Positions 25,919 through 33,594 of a stretch of 64,000 nucleotides of DNA are shown here, one piece after another (positions within the stretch are counted from its first letter, which is position 1; the number at the start of each line of letters is the position of its first letter). The stretch is taken from positions 2,320,367-2,384,366 of the forward strand of contig JBCBSU010000001.1 in the NCBI GenBank assembly GCA_039818985.1, given 5' to 3'. Below the pieces are notes generated by a model that did not search any database, was not told the DNA's origin, and saw only the letters and a list, made by a program, of their open reading frames with translations. A program made the position numbers and the translations under genes. This stretch comes from Pseudomonadota bacterium (lineage in GTDB: Bacteria; Pseudomonadota; Alphaproteobacteria; Sphingomonadales; Sphingomonadaceae).

Positions 25919-27042
25919 GGTTTGTCGTTCCGTTCCAGCCAGCCGCGCAATATCGCTTCGGTTTCCAGCGGTCGGTCGCGGATAAAGCTGTGCGCTCCCC
26001 CCGGAACAACCGCCAGTTCGGCACCGGGCGCCAGCCGCACAAAGTCCTGCACCGTATCGATACGCGCGGAATCATATTGGCCGATCAGGAACAAGATGCG
26101 TTTGCCATCGACTTTGCGCAGCAAATGGGTGGCATCATAGGTTTTGAGTATGCCGGTAGAGCTGAATTCGCTCGGCCCCCACATGCCGCGATAGATGATC
26201 GGATTAGGGCCATTGCCGCCAATGCGTACCGCATAGGCGCGAGCCGCCTCACTGGATGGAACACGCTGATAATAACGCGAATAGAGCATGGTAAAGACTG
26301 CGCGGCATTGCTCCGCCGGCGGTGGATTATCGCTTTCACAGGCTTCCAGTACCGGCAGCTTTTCTTCTGGCAAATCCGCAATCAGCAAGTTGGCATCGGT
26401 GATCCAGTGCGGCGTCGAGATAAAGGTGCCGCCCAATACTGTCGACACACTGTGCTGCGGATAACGGGCGGTATATTCCAGCGCTATGGCGGAACCCCAA
26501 CTCTGGCCGACAATGTGCCACCGATCGACATTCAGCGTCTGTCGGATTGTCTCCAGCGTATCGACAAAGCGTTCGACACGCCAATTGTCCGGATCATTGG
26601 GCTGGTCGGAACGGCCGCTGTCGAGCTGGTCATACATGATGACCGGACGCTCATTGGCGAGGCCGAGCATCGCCGCAAAGCCGTTATGCACCCCACCGGG
26701 ACCGCCATGGAGAAAGATCACCGGTATGGCATCAGAGGTCAGATCGCCATTGATCCGGACATAAACACGCCCGCCCTCGACCGGGACCATCACTTCGCGG
26801 TCGGGATCGGCATAGGCTTCAACAAGGCCCGCTTGCCCAGCCCATGCGGGACACGCCGCAAACAGGCAAAGCGCACTGAAAAACAGGCTTAGCGACCGTC
26901 GGGAAGCTTTCGGAATGACAATGGTCCTTTTGTGCAGAATATAAGCCACAGGCGAAACATCCAACGCCATCGTTTGCAGCGAGTTGGCGATTGGAAGAAG
27001 CTTATCGACACCGTTGCGGGGTCCGTCAACCGCGATGATCAT
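25915..27042 (-). CDS. Exported alpha/beta hydrolase, proline iminopeptidase-like (S33)
   Basis: Up to 375 residues. Hydrolase signatures: oxyanion segment VIFLHGGPGG, nucleophile elbow GQSWGSA, acid in LIGQYDSARID and His in PGGAHSF, in the order of family S33. A hydrophobic stretch SLSLFFSALCLFAACPAWAG before the domain is a signal peptide, so the enzyme probably acts in the periplasm on N-terminal prolyl or similar substrates. The start is unclear: ATG 27042, ATG 26970, or a later GTG are possible. The first residues from 27042, MIIAVDGP, are those of a cytidylate kinase and look like a leftover (see findings). Overlaps cmk by ATGA. Confidence 0.85.
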   Translation of the reverse strand: MIIAVDGPRNGVDKLLPIANSLQTMALDVSPVAYILHKRTIVIPKASRRSLSLFFSALCLFAACPAWAGQAGLVEAYADPDREVMVPVEGGRVYVRINGDLTSDAIPVIFLHGGPGGVHNGFAAMLGLANERPVIMYDQLDSGRSDQPNDPDNWRVERFVDTLETIRQTLNVDRWHIVGQSWGSAIALEYTARYPQHSVSTVLGGTFISTPHWITDANLLIADLPEEKLPVLEACESDNPPPAEQCRAVFTMLYSRYYQRVPSSEAARAYAVRIGGNGPNPIIYRGMWGPSEFSSTGILKTYDATHLLRKVDGKRILFLIGQYDSARIDTVQDFVRLAPGAELAVVPGGAHSFIRDRPLETEAILRGWLERNDKP

Positions 27043-27051
27043 TGCGTTGTT

Positions 27052-27417
27052 TCAATAGAGATAATCGTCGGTCCGCCCCCGAGGATCACGGCCATAGCTG
27101 TTCTCGCCATAGGATCCGGAACGCAGCAGCAGGTAAAGCACAATGCCATACCCGATAAGCGGAACAAACAGCGTCAGAAGCACCCACCATGCGCTGTCGG
27201 CGTCATGCACCCTTCGCACCATCAGCGCGAGGAGGAGATAGCCACCGAAAAGCAGTTGCAATATTGCGGTTTCGGGAAACAGATATCCCAGGATGAGCAA
27301 GACGATCATATAGCTCAGGGCCAAAACACCAAGCTCGCGGCGCGTGGCACGACCGCGAAAGTCGAGCATGTTCGAAAAGGTGAACATTTCGCCGTAAAAA
27401 TAATAGTTGATCGGCAT
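27052..27417 (-). CDS. DUF805 family membrane protein
   Basis: 121 residues with the DUF805 pattern: a short N-terminal segment FSNMLDFRGRATRRELG, then three to four hydrophobic helices and the conserved MVRRVHDADSAWWVLLTLFV. It ends in a hydrophilic Gly/Tyr/Arg tail. Inner-membrane location is clear, function unknown. It sits 8 bases after the 27426 gene and 9 bases before the hydrolase frame, within the insert between aroA and cmk. Confidence 0.85.
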   Translation of the reverse strand: MPINYYFYGEMFTFSNMLDFRGRATRRELGVLALSYMIVLLILGYLFPETAILQLLFGGYLLLALMVRRVHDADSAWWVLLTLFVPLIGYGIVLYLLLRSGSYGENSYGRDPRGRTDDYLY

Positions 27418-27425
27418 GGACTGGC

Positions 27426-27707
27426 TTAGCCGCGATTATTCTGGCCGTCTCCGGCATCAGTCACTGAATTGTCTCTGCGAAGGATCAGCGATCCCATGCC
27501 ATAAACGGCAATGATCATCCAGATCACCTGCAACAGAAATACCGGCAGGTTGAAATTCTGCCACACCGATACCGCCAGACATGCCGCTCCGGCGAAGTTG
27601 ATGCCGTTGAAGATCATATCAGGCGGGCGCTTGCGGATATTGTTATAGGCAAAAGCGATGATGATAAGCGCCGAACCGATCCAGCCGAATATGTCCGCCA
27701 TGCTCAT
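27426..27707 (-). CDS. Small membrane protein (CBU_0592-like)
   Basis: 93 residues with three hydrophobic helices: IFGWIGSALIIIAFAYNNI, MIFNGINFAGAACLAVSVW and VFLLQVIWMIIAVYGMGSLI. The repeated G/N-rich helix pattern and the W-x-x-I-A-x-Y ending resemble the CBU_0592 family of membrane proteins of unknown role. Its ATG overlaps the aroA stop (ATGA), so it is co-translated with aroA. Confidence 0.75.
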   Translation of the reverse strand: MSMADIFGWIGSALIIIAFAYNNIRKRPPDMIFNGINFAGAACLAVSVWQNFNLPVFLLQVIWMIIAVYGMGSLILRRDNSVTDAGDGQNNRG

Positions 27708-29074
27708 ACAGTCAGTCCCGCGCTGGCATCCTGGCCTCCGGTCACCCGCAGCAGCAGCGCGCTGAAATCGGGGAAGCTGGTCGCCACCGGCGCCATATCA
27801 GAGATGGTCACACCGCCCGTGGTCATCAGCCCGGCTATGGCAAAGCTCATCGCGATCCGGTGATCGAGCACCCTGTCGATCGATACCGGCGCGGCGGGTG
27901 TGAAAGGCGCACCGTCGCGCCCCTCGATAACCAGCCCGTCCGGATTTTCTTCGACCATGACGCCCAGCGCCTTCAACCCATGCGCCATCTCGGCAAGACG
28001 GTCGGATTCTTTGACCCGCAACTCGTCGAGACCGCTGGTACGTGTCATCCCGTTTGCCATAGCGGCCGCGACAAACAGGATCGGGAATTCATCGATCATG
28101 CTCGGCACCAGCCCATGATCGACCTCGACACCAGTGAGCGCGCTGGCGCACACCCGCAGATCGGCGACAGGCTCACCACCGACATCATGGCGGTCAATTT
28201 CAGTGATATCGCCGCCCATCTGTTGCAACAGGGTGATAAGTCCGGCGCGAGTCGGATTCATGCCGACCTTGCGGATGACGAGATCACTGCCTGGCACGAT
28301 CAGCGCCGCGACGATAAAGAATGCCGCCGAGGATGGGTCACCGGGTACGATGATATTCTGCGGTTTCAGTTCCGCCTCGCCGGTGACGAAGATATGCCGC
28401 GTGCCATCATCATCACACTCGACGCGAACATCCGCACCTGCGCCTCGTAGCATATTTTCGCTATGATCGCGCGTCGGCACCGGTTCGATAATCTCTGTGA
28501 TGCCGGGGGTATTGAGCGCCGCCAGCATGATCGCCGATTTAACCTGAGCCGAGGCAACCGGAAGCCGGTAACGGATTGGAATAGCGGGGCAGATGCCCTG
28601 CACTATCAGCGGCAGGGTATCGCCCGGACTGGTGGTAAACTGGGCGCCCATCTGCCCCAGCGGTGCGGTCACCCGCGCCATCGGGCGGCACGACAGCGAG
28701 GCATCGCCAATAATGCTCGCGGCGATAGGATGGCTTGCCACCAGCCCCATGAGCAGCCGCGCCGAGGTACCGCTATTGCCCATATCGAGTGCGCCATTGG
28801 GTTGCAGCAGACTGCCCACGCCAACACCATGGACCTGCCATTCGCCTTTGCCGGTACGATCAATCGTCGCGCCCATGGCCCGCAGCGCCGCAGCCGTCGC
28901 CAGCACATCCTCACCCTCGAGCAGGCCGCTGATCCGGCTTTTCCCCACCGCCAGCGCCGACAGGATCAGCGCCCGGTGCGAGATCGACTTGTCGCCCGGC
29001 ACCGTCAGCGAGCCGCTTAGCGGCTTGCCCGGAGCAAAGCGCCACGGCATCGGGTCGGAAGAGCTGTGCGACAT
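27704..29074 (-). CDS. aroA: 3-phosphoshikimate 1-carboxyvinyltransferase (EPSP synthase), class II-like
   Basis: 456 residues from ATG 29074 (ATG 29050 is also possible; neither has a clear ribosome site). Sixth step of the shikimate pathway, joining phosphoenolpyruvate to shikimate 3-phosphate. Landmarks: VPGDKSISHRALILSALAVG, LDMGNSGTSARLLMGL, SLSCRPMARVTAPL, VASAQVKSAIMLAALN, DELRVKESDRL and LDHRIAMSF. The sequence follows the class II (CP4-like) enzymes along its length, but at the position where the glyphosate-insensitive CP4 enzyme has Ala (NAATGCR) this protein has Gly (NSGTSAR). First gene of the aroA-to-cmk run. Confidence 0.96.
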   Translation of the reverse strand: MSHSSSDPMPWRFAPGKPLSGSLTVPGDKSISHRALILSALAVGKSRISGLLEGEDVLATAAALRAMGATIDRTGKGEWQVHGVGVGSLLQPNGALDMGNSGTSARLLMGLVASHPIAASIIGDASLSCRPMARVTAPLGQMGAQFTTSPGDTLPLIVQGICPAIPIRYRLPVASAQVKSAIMLAALNTPGITEIIEPVPTRDHSENMLRGAGADVRVECDDDGTRHIFVTGEAELKPQNIIVPGDPSSAAFFIVAALIVPGSDLVIRKVGMNPTRAGLITLLQQMGGDITEIDRHDVGGEPVADLRVCASALTGVEVDHGLVPSMIDEFPILFVAAAMANGMTRTSGLDELRVKESDRLAEMAHGLKALGVMVEENPDGLVIEGRDGAPFTPAAPVSIDRVLDHRIAMSFAIAGLMTTGGVTISDMAPVATSFPDFSALLLRVTGGQDASAGLTV

Positions 29075-29276
29075 GGGGGCGGTCCGTCTTTCGCTGCTTG
29101 ATCTGAAATGCCAATTGCCTATGTGCAATAGAGCGTAGCGTGCACTGGGCTTTTGACAGCGCCGCAAAGCTATGGCAAGGCGCACGCCAATTTTCCGCCA
29201 AAGCATCGGCGGCAACCATAAAAGCCTTTATCCTTTGGGTAGTTGGCGCATTATCACAGAGAGATCGAGACGAATC

Positions 29277-29591
29277 ATGGCCAAGCCAGAATGGGGAACC
29301 AAGCATACATGCCCGAAATGCGGTACGCGTTTCTACGATCTGGGCAATGATGACCCGATAACCTGCATTGAATGCGGTAATGAGTGGCACGCAGATCCGG
29401 TGCTGAAATCGAAACAGCCCATGCCGTTCGAGGATAACTCGAAGAAGAAGGACGATGACAGCGATCTCGCCGATGACGAGGATCTGGACATTGACGAGGA
29501 AGAGAACACCGCCGACAGCGATGTCGATCTGGGCGGTGACGAAGATCTCGGCGTCAAAAAGGCCGATGACGAGAATGAGGACGAAAACTGA
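29277..29591 (+). CDS. FYDLN acid domain protein (TIGR02300 family)
   Basis: 104 residues from ATG 29277. The N-terminal 45 residues form a probable zinc ribbon with two CxxC pairs (CPKCGTRFYDLGND and CIECGNEW), including the FYDL signature. The remainder is a highly acidic, low-complexity tail of Asp and Glu. The family is confined to Alphaproteobacteria and its function is unknown. It is divergent from aroA with about 200 bases between and is followed by the tRNA-Ala. Confidence 0.93.
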   Translation: MAKPEWGTKHTCPKCGTRFYDLGNDDPITCIECGNEWHADPVLKSKQPMPFEDNSKKKDDDSDLADDEDLDIDEEENTADSDVDLGGDEDLGVKKADDENEDEN

Positions 29592-29694
29592 TCCCGGATC
29601 AGTCGCGGTTCAAAATTTTGCTTGATGCCCTGATGCGGTTGGACTAGAGCGCTTGCCTCTGGTCTGCCCATCCATCCCAATGGGGCAGCAATAT

Positions 29695-29770
29695 GGGGCC
29701 TTAGCTCAGCTGGGAGAGCGCTTCGCTGGCAGCGAAGAGGTCACCGGTTCGATCCCGGTAGGCTCCACCA
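29695..29770 (+). tRNA. tRNA-Ala (anticodon GGC)
   Basis: Acceptor GGGGCCT with AGGCTCC (one G-U pair), D arm GCTC/GAGC, anticodon stem CTTCG/CGAAG with loop CTGGCAG (anticodon GGC, codon GCC), T arm CCGGT... around TTCGATC, encoded CCA at 29768-29770. Confidence 0.96.
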
Positions 29771-29900
29771 GCCTTCGCTTCCTACGGAAGCTTCGGCTGG
29801 CAGGCCAGCCGTTAGCGAACGTTGGAAGGGAAGGCTGCCCGCCGAAGCCAACGGCGTAGGAGGGCGAGACAATCTCCAAGCTTTGTGTTAAAGGCATAGG
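29771..29900. repeat. Palindrome-rich block after tRNA-Ala
   Basis: Several short dyads are packed together: CTTCC-TAC-GGAAG, the perfect GGCTGGC-AG-GCCAGCC, and GC-rich words built on CCGAAGCC and GGCGTAGGAGGGCG. This resembles dispersed palindromic elements of sphingomonads found near genes. No gene before the GIY-YIG start. Confidence 0.55.
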
Positions 29901-29911
29901 GGGATGAGACA

Positions 29912-30154
29912 TTGCACTACGTCTATATCCTGCAAAGCATCAACGCCCCAGATCAATACTATACCGGCATAACGGCTGACCTGAAGAAACGCCTCGAAGC
30001 CCATAACAACGGCCAATCCCCGCACACAGCAAAGCACCGCCCTTGGCGATTGGTCAGCTATGTCGCTTTTGCCGATGAAGCCAAAGCTCAAGCCTTTGAG
30101 AAATATCTGAAATCTGGTTCCGGAAGAGCTTTTGCTGCTAAGCGACTGCGCTGA
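29912..30154 (+). CDS. GIY-YIG domain protein (UPF0213/YhbQ-like)
   Basis: 80 residues, start TTG at 29912 with GGGGG 8 bases upstream; no in-frame ATG is available. The single GIY-YIG nuclease-like domain is complete: YVYILQS, YYTGITADLKKRLEAHNNG, WRLVSYVAFADEAKAQAFEKYLKSGSGRAF. Stand-alone small members are common in bacteria, with suggested roles in DNA repair or as residual homing-nuclease relatives. Placed between the tRNA-Ala repeat block and a convergent SDR gene. Confidence 0.88.
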   Translation: MHYVYILQSINAPDQYYTGITADLKKRLEAHNNGQSPHTAKHRPWRLVSYVAFADEAKAQAFEKYLKSGSGRAFAAKRLR

Positions 30155-30169
30155 AAGGCGCGCGGACGC

Positions 30170-30985
30170 TCAATATAGTGGCCGAAAACCATCCCTGATC
30201 GATTGATGGCGTTCATCAAACCGCTCGATCAAATCAGCATCAGTCGGACAGACCAGATACCCGCCGCCGCTGGCAACTTTCTCCGCGATAAACGGCCACA
30301 TCACATCGGGGGTCTGCGCTGCTTTCCACATGCCAGAAATCGCCGGGTCCATACGTTTGGCGCCGCCAAAGCGTTTGGGGCGGGCGCGGGCGCCGTCCCA
30401 GATATCGGTGTTGAGCAGGCCGGGGCATAAGATGGTCGAGGCGATGCCCTCATCAGCCTGCAATTCGGCAGACAGCGCTTCAGCAGTGGCAAAGCTGCCA
30501 TGTTTGGTGAGCGCATAGAGTGGGAAGTCACCATCGGGTGCGACCAGGGATGCGCTGGAGGCGGTGAAGCCGACATGGCGCGGCCCGCTGGCAGCCTCGA
30601 GCAGCGGCCAGAAGGCCTGCATCGACCAGATCATGCCCATGACATTGACCGAAAAGGCCCAGTCAATCGCATTCGCTCTGCCCTTGAGCACCGGCGCGCC
30701 AACCCCCGCGCCGGCATTGAGCCAGAGCAGATTGAGGGTAATATCGCGATCCGCCAGGGACTGCGCTGCGGCGGCCAGGCTGTCACGGTCGCTGATATCG
30801 CCGCCAAGCGCAAAGGCTTCTCCGCCAATATCATCGGCCACGGCCTCTGCCGCCTCTTCGCGGATATCCTGCACACACACCGTCATGCCAGCCTCGGCCA
30901 GCTTGCGCGCCAGCATCTCGCCAATGCCTGCACCAGCGCCGGTGACCAGCGCGGTCTTGCCAGCAAAGTCCTCCAGTCCTGCCAT
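30170..30985 (-). CDS. Short-chain dehydrogenase/reductase
   Basis: 271 residues, cytoplasmic. Rossmann motif ALVTGAGAGIGEMLARKLAE at the N-terminus, NAGAGVG strand-4 motif, and catalytic Ser-Tyr-Lys with YALTKHG. An Asp at the end of strand 2 (CVQDIREE) suggests NAD rather than NADP. It is the last gene of a minus-strand set that includes two acyl-CoA dehydrogenase-family proteins, an enoyl-CoA hydratase and an MDR reductase, and is 3 bases after the 30989 gene. Substrate unknown; a hydroxyacyl or alcohol intermediate is likely. Confidence 0.88.
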   Translation of the reverse strand: MAGLEDFAGKTALVTGAGAGIGEMLARKLAEAGMTVCVQDIREEAAEAVADDIGGEAFALGGDISDRDSLAAAAQSLADRDITLNLLWLNAGAGVGAPVLKGRANAIDWAFSVNVMGMIWSMQAFWPLLEAASGPRHVGFTASSASLVAPDGDFPLYALTKHGSFATAEALSAELQADEGIASTILCPGLLNTDIWDGARARPKRFGGAKRMDPAISGMWKAAQTPDVMWPFIAEKVASGGGYLVCPTDADLIERFDERHQSIRDGFRPLY

Positions 30986-30988
30986 TGC

Positions 30989-32158
30989 TCAGAGCATCCC
31001 CGTATCCGTTGGCAGGCCGAGGCTGATACGCCCGGCCAGTTCATAGACGCCATGCGCCGTCGCAATATGCTGGGTCGCCACATGGGCATCGCGGAAGCGG
31101 CGTTGCAGATTGCTGGTCTCATAGACCGCCGCGCCGCCGCCCAGCGTATAGGCGGTTTTGGCGACATCGGCGGCGCATTCCGTGGCATAGGCTCCGGCGA
31201 GGCGCAGCTGTGCACGCTGTTCGGGTGAAAGTTCACCTGTGCTGATGGCCGCCTCCCAACAGGTGGCAATGGCCTCGCGGAAATACGCCTCTGCCGCGGC
31301 CAGCTTGGCCTCGGCTTTGGCGATATCGACCTGCGTCACCTGCCGCTCGGCCATGGTCTTGCCGGTGGCCGGGTTTTTCTTGGTCTTGGCCATCGCCTTG
31401 ATCTCATCCAGCGCGCCAGCGGCATTGCCCAGCGCCACCGAGGCGACACCCATGGCGAGCATCCCGAAAACCGGAAAAGTATAAAGCGGGCCCTGCTCGA
31501 CCGGAGTATCGACGATCAGCGAAACCGAGCGCGCCTTGGGCACCATCACATCCTTCACCGCCAGATCTCCCGAGCCGGTGCCGCGCATGCCCATGACATG
31601 CCAGGTGTCGATCCGCTCCACATCATCGGCGGGGAACAGCATCATCCGGTGATAGGGCGCGCCATTGTCGAGGCGTTGCAACTCATCATCTTTGAAGATC
31701 ATCGCGCCGCCACACAGCCAGTGGCAGTTGATATTGCCCGACCCCCATTGCCAGCGCCCACTGACGGTATAGTGATCGCCCATATCATCGGCACGGCCCA
31801 TAGGTGCGAACACGCCGCCGGTGATGGTGCCGGGCGTGCCATATACCTCTTTGGCGACATCATGCGGCATATAGGCGGCGTTGACCGCAGTGGTCGCGCC
31901 GATCATCGCGCACCAGCCTACACTGGCTTCTGCGCGCGCCATGGCGTGGAGGATGGCGACAATATCCAGCGGTGCCATTTCCAGCCCACCAAGGCTTTTG
32001 GGTTTGACCATGTCGAAGATGCCGATGCTGGCGAGATCTTGCGCGATATCGGCGGGCAGCCGGCGCGCGGCCTCAATCTCATCGGCGCGTTTGGCGATGG
32101 TGGGGAGGCGTTCGGCCACGGCTTTTCCCAAAGGGGCGATGGTTTCTATGGCTTGCAT
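30989..32158 (-). CDS. Acyl-CoA dehydrogenase/flavin monooxygenase family protein (type-2 C-terminal domain)
   Basis: 389 residues. The fold is that of acyl-CoA dehydrogenases, but the details point to the branch with the type-2 C-terminal domain, which includes two-component flavin hydroxylases of the HsaA/HpaB-like kind: ADEIEAARRLPADIAQDL, GVFAPMGRADDMGDHYTVSGRWQWGSG, GMRGTGSGDLAVKDVMVP and the C-terminal TLGGGAAVYETSNLQRRFRDAHVATQH. It could hydroxylate an aromatic or terpenoid intermediate rather than dehydrogenate an acyl-CoA. Overall family is certain, the reaction is not. Confidence 0.85.
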   Translation of the reverse strand: MQAIETIAPLGKAVAERLPTIAKRADEIEAARRLPADIAQDLASIGIFDMVKPKSLGGLEMAPLDIVAILHAMARAEASVGWCAMIGATTAVNAAYMPHDVAKEVYGTPGTITGGVFAPMGRADDMGDHYTVSGRWQWGSGNINCHWLCGGAMIFKDDELQRLDNGAPYHRMMLFPADDVERIDTWHVMGMRGTGSGDLAVKDVMVPKARSVSLIVDTPVEQGPLYTFPVFGMLAMGVASVALGNAAGALDEIKAMAKTKKNPATGKTMAERQVTQVDIAKAEAKLAAAEAYFREAIATCWEAAISTGELSPEQRAQLRLAGAYATECAADVAKTAYTLGGGAAVYETSNLQRRFRDAHVATQHIATAHGVYELAGRISLGLPTDTGML

Positions 32159-32178
32159 TGTCTACCTTCCTCTCACTT

Positions 32179-32256
32179 CGTCATCCCGAACTTGTTTCGG
32201 GATCTCCCAAGACAGCGCACAACGGCCTGAGATCCTGAAACAAGTTCAGGATGACG
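32179..32256. repeat. Palindromic repeat element, 28-bp arms
   Basis: Arms at 32179-32206 and 32229-32256 are complementary with two mismatches and enclose 22 bases. The core word is ACTTGTTTC(G/A)GGATC, a recurrent extragenic palindrome type in sphingomonads. It lies between two acyl-CoA dehydrogenase family genes and could form a strong hairpin in their transcript. Confidence 0.85.
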
Positions 32257-32268
32257 ATAATAACATCC

Positions 32269-33447
32269 TCACAACTTCATCAAGCTCGCCAGATTGTTCC
32301 TCTGCATATCACTAGACCCGCCGACAATCGGCATGCCCAGCAGATCGCGCACATGGCGTTCCAGCTCATAACTATCGCTCAGCGCGTAGCTGCCCATCAC
32401 CTGCTGACAGGTGAGCGCAATCTCGACCCCGGTATCGGCGACAAACAGCTTGGCCATGCTGGTCTCGACCGAACAGGGCCGCGCCTGCTGCGCCAGCCAT
32501 GTCGCGTGATAGAGCATATGCCGTGCCGCCTGCCATTTGGTGCGTGCTGTCACCAGCTTGTGGCGGATCGCCTGATGCTGGCTGATCGGTTTGCCGAATT
32601 GTTCGCGCTCCTGCGCATAGCTCCACGCCTCGGCTATGGCGGCGCGGGTGATGCCCAGAGCCACCGCGCTGATCTCCAGCTTCTCGACATCAAGCGCGCG
32701 CCCGGCAAGCTGTTGCCAGCCCTTGTTCCACATCTCCTCGCCGCCGACAATCGCACTGGCGGGCAGGCGGACATTGTCGAAATAAACATCCTGACTATGG
32801 GTGTAGCGCAGATTGACATGCTCGATATCCTGCATCGTCACCCCCAGCGCATCGGTGGGTACCAACACGAAAGACAGGTTTTTATAGCGCGCATCAGCCT
32901 CGCCCGAACGCACCAGACAATAGATATAATCTGCCCAATCCGCGCCGGTACACCAGCGTTTCGCGCCGTTGATAATGACCTCGTCACCCTCGCGCGCAGC
33001 GCGGGTTTCCACGCTGGCTAGGTCGCCGCCAATATTGGGTTCGGACAGGCCATAGGCGAAGAACATCTCGCCCGATGCCAGCTTGGGCAGAAGCGCCTGC
33101 TTCTGCGCTTCGCTGCCATTTTCAGACAGGTTCATGCCGCCATAGAAGCAGGTATGAATATAGGGCCCGGCCAGCGCCGCACTGCCTGCTGACAGCTCCT
33201 CAATAACGGCAATCGCCGCGACCAGATCCTGCCCGGCACCACCATAATCCTCGGCTATGGTCAGCCCGGTCAGACCCATTTTGTTGAGCTCGGCATAAAC
33301 CTCACGCGGCCAGCGGGCCTCACGGTCCCATTTCTGTCGTTCTTCGCGGGGGGCATGCTGGATCAGGAAGCGCTGTATCTGACTGCGTATGGCCGAGACA
33401 TATTCCGGCTCATCGGCAAAGCTCTGCCATGTATCGGGGAAGGTCAT
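32269..33447 (-). CDS. Acyl-CoA dehydrogenase
   Basis: 392 residues, FAD enzyme making a 2,3-double bond in an acyl-CoA. Signatures: GLTGLTIAEDYGGAGQDLVA, FAYGLSEPNIGGDLASVETRA, AKRWCTGADWADYIYCLVRS and EREQFGKPISQHQAIRHKL. The usual C-terminal base (Glu in the YEGT motif) is replaced by Gly (IVGGSSDMQRN). Glu in DVEKLEISAVALG aligns with the alternative base used by isovaleryl-CoA dehydrogenase, so catalysis probably uses that residue. A branched or cyclic substrate would fit. Bounded on both sides by palindromic repeats. Confidence 0.93.
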   Translation of the reverse strand: MTFPDTWQSFADEPEYVSAIRSQIQRFLIQHAPREERQKWDREARWPREVYAELNKMGLTGLTIAEDYGGAGQDLVAAIAVIEELSAGSAALAGPYIHTCFYGGMNLSENGSEAQKQALLPKLASGEMFFAYGLSEPNIGGDLASVETRAAREGDEVIINGAKRWCTGADWADYIYCLVRSGEADARYKNLSFVLVPTDALGVTMQDIEHVNLRYTHSQDVYFDNVRLPASAIVGGEEMWNKGWQQLAGRALDVEKLEISAVALGITRAAIAEAWSYAQEREQFGKPISQHQAIRHKLVTARTKWQAARHMLYHATWLAQQARPCSVETSMAKLFVADTGVEIALTCQQVMGSYALSDSYELERHVRDLLGMPIVGGSSDMQRNNLASLMKL

Positions 33448-33493
33448 ATTATTGTCTTTGCCTTATCGTTCAGATCATTAGCTACAAAAACAT

Positions 33494-33576
33494 CGTCATT
33501 GCGAGCGTAGCGAAGCAATCCAGGGCGTCTCGCATCTGCTCTGGATTGCCGCGTCGCTTCGCTCCTCGCAATGACG
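33494..33576. repeat. Imperfect palindromic repeat element
   Basis: Left arm 33494-33523 (CGTCATTGCGAGCGTAGCGA...) and right arm 33541-33576 are imperfect reverse complements with the core GCGAAGCAATCCAG / CTGGATTGC. This is a widespread type of extragenic palindrome in Alphaproteobacteria. It lies between the acyl-CoA dehydrogenase and enoyl-CoA hydratase genes. Confidence 0.85.
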
Positions 33577-33594
33577 GATAACTTAGACACGTCC

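Noticed and set aside
29912-30154. GIY-YIG gene as part of a mobile intron or homing element in the tRNA-Ala
   Set aside because: The tRNA-Ala is intact and uninterrupted, and the protein is the small stand-alone type; no intron structure or target duplication is visible.
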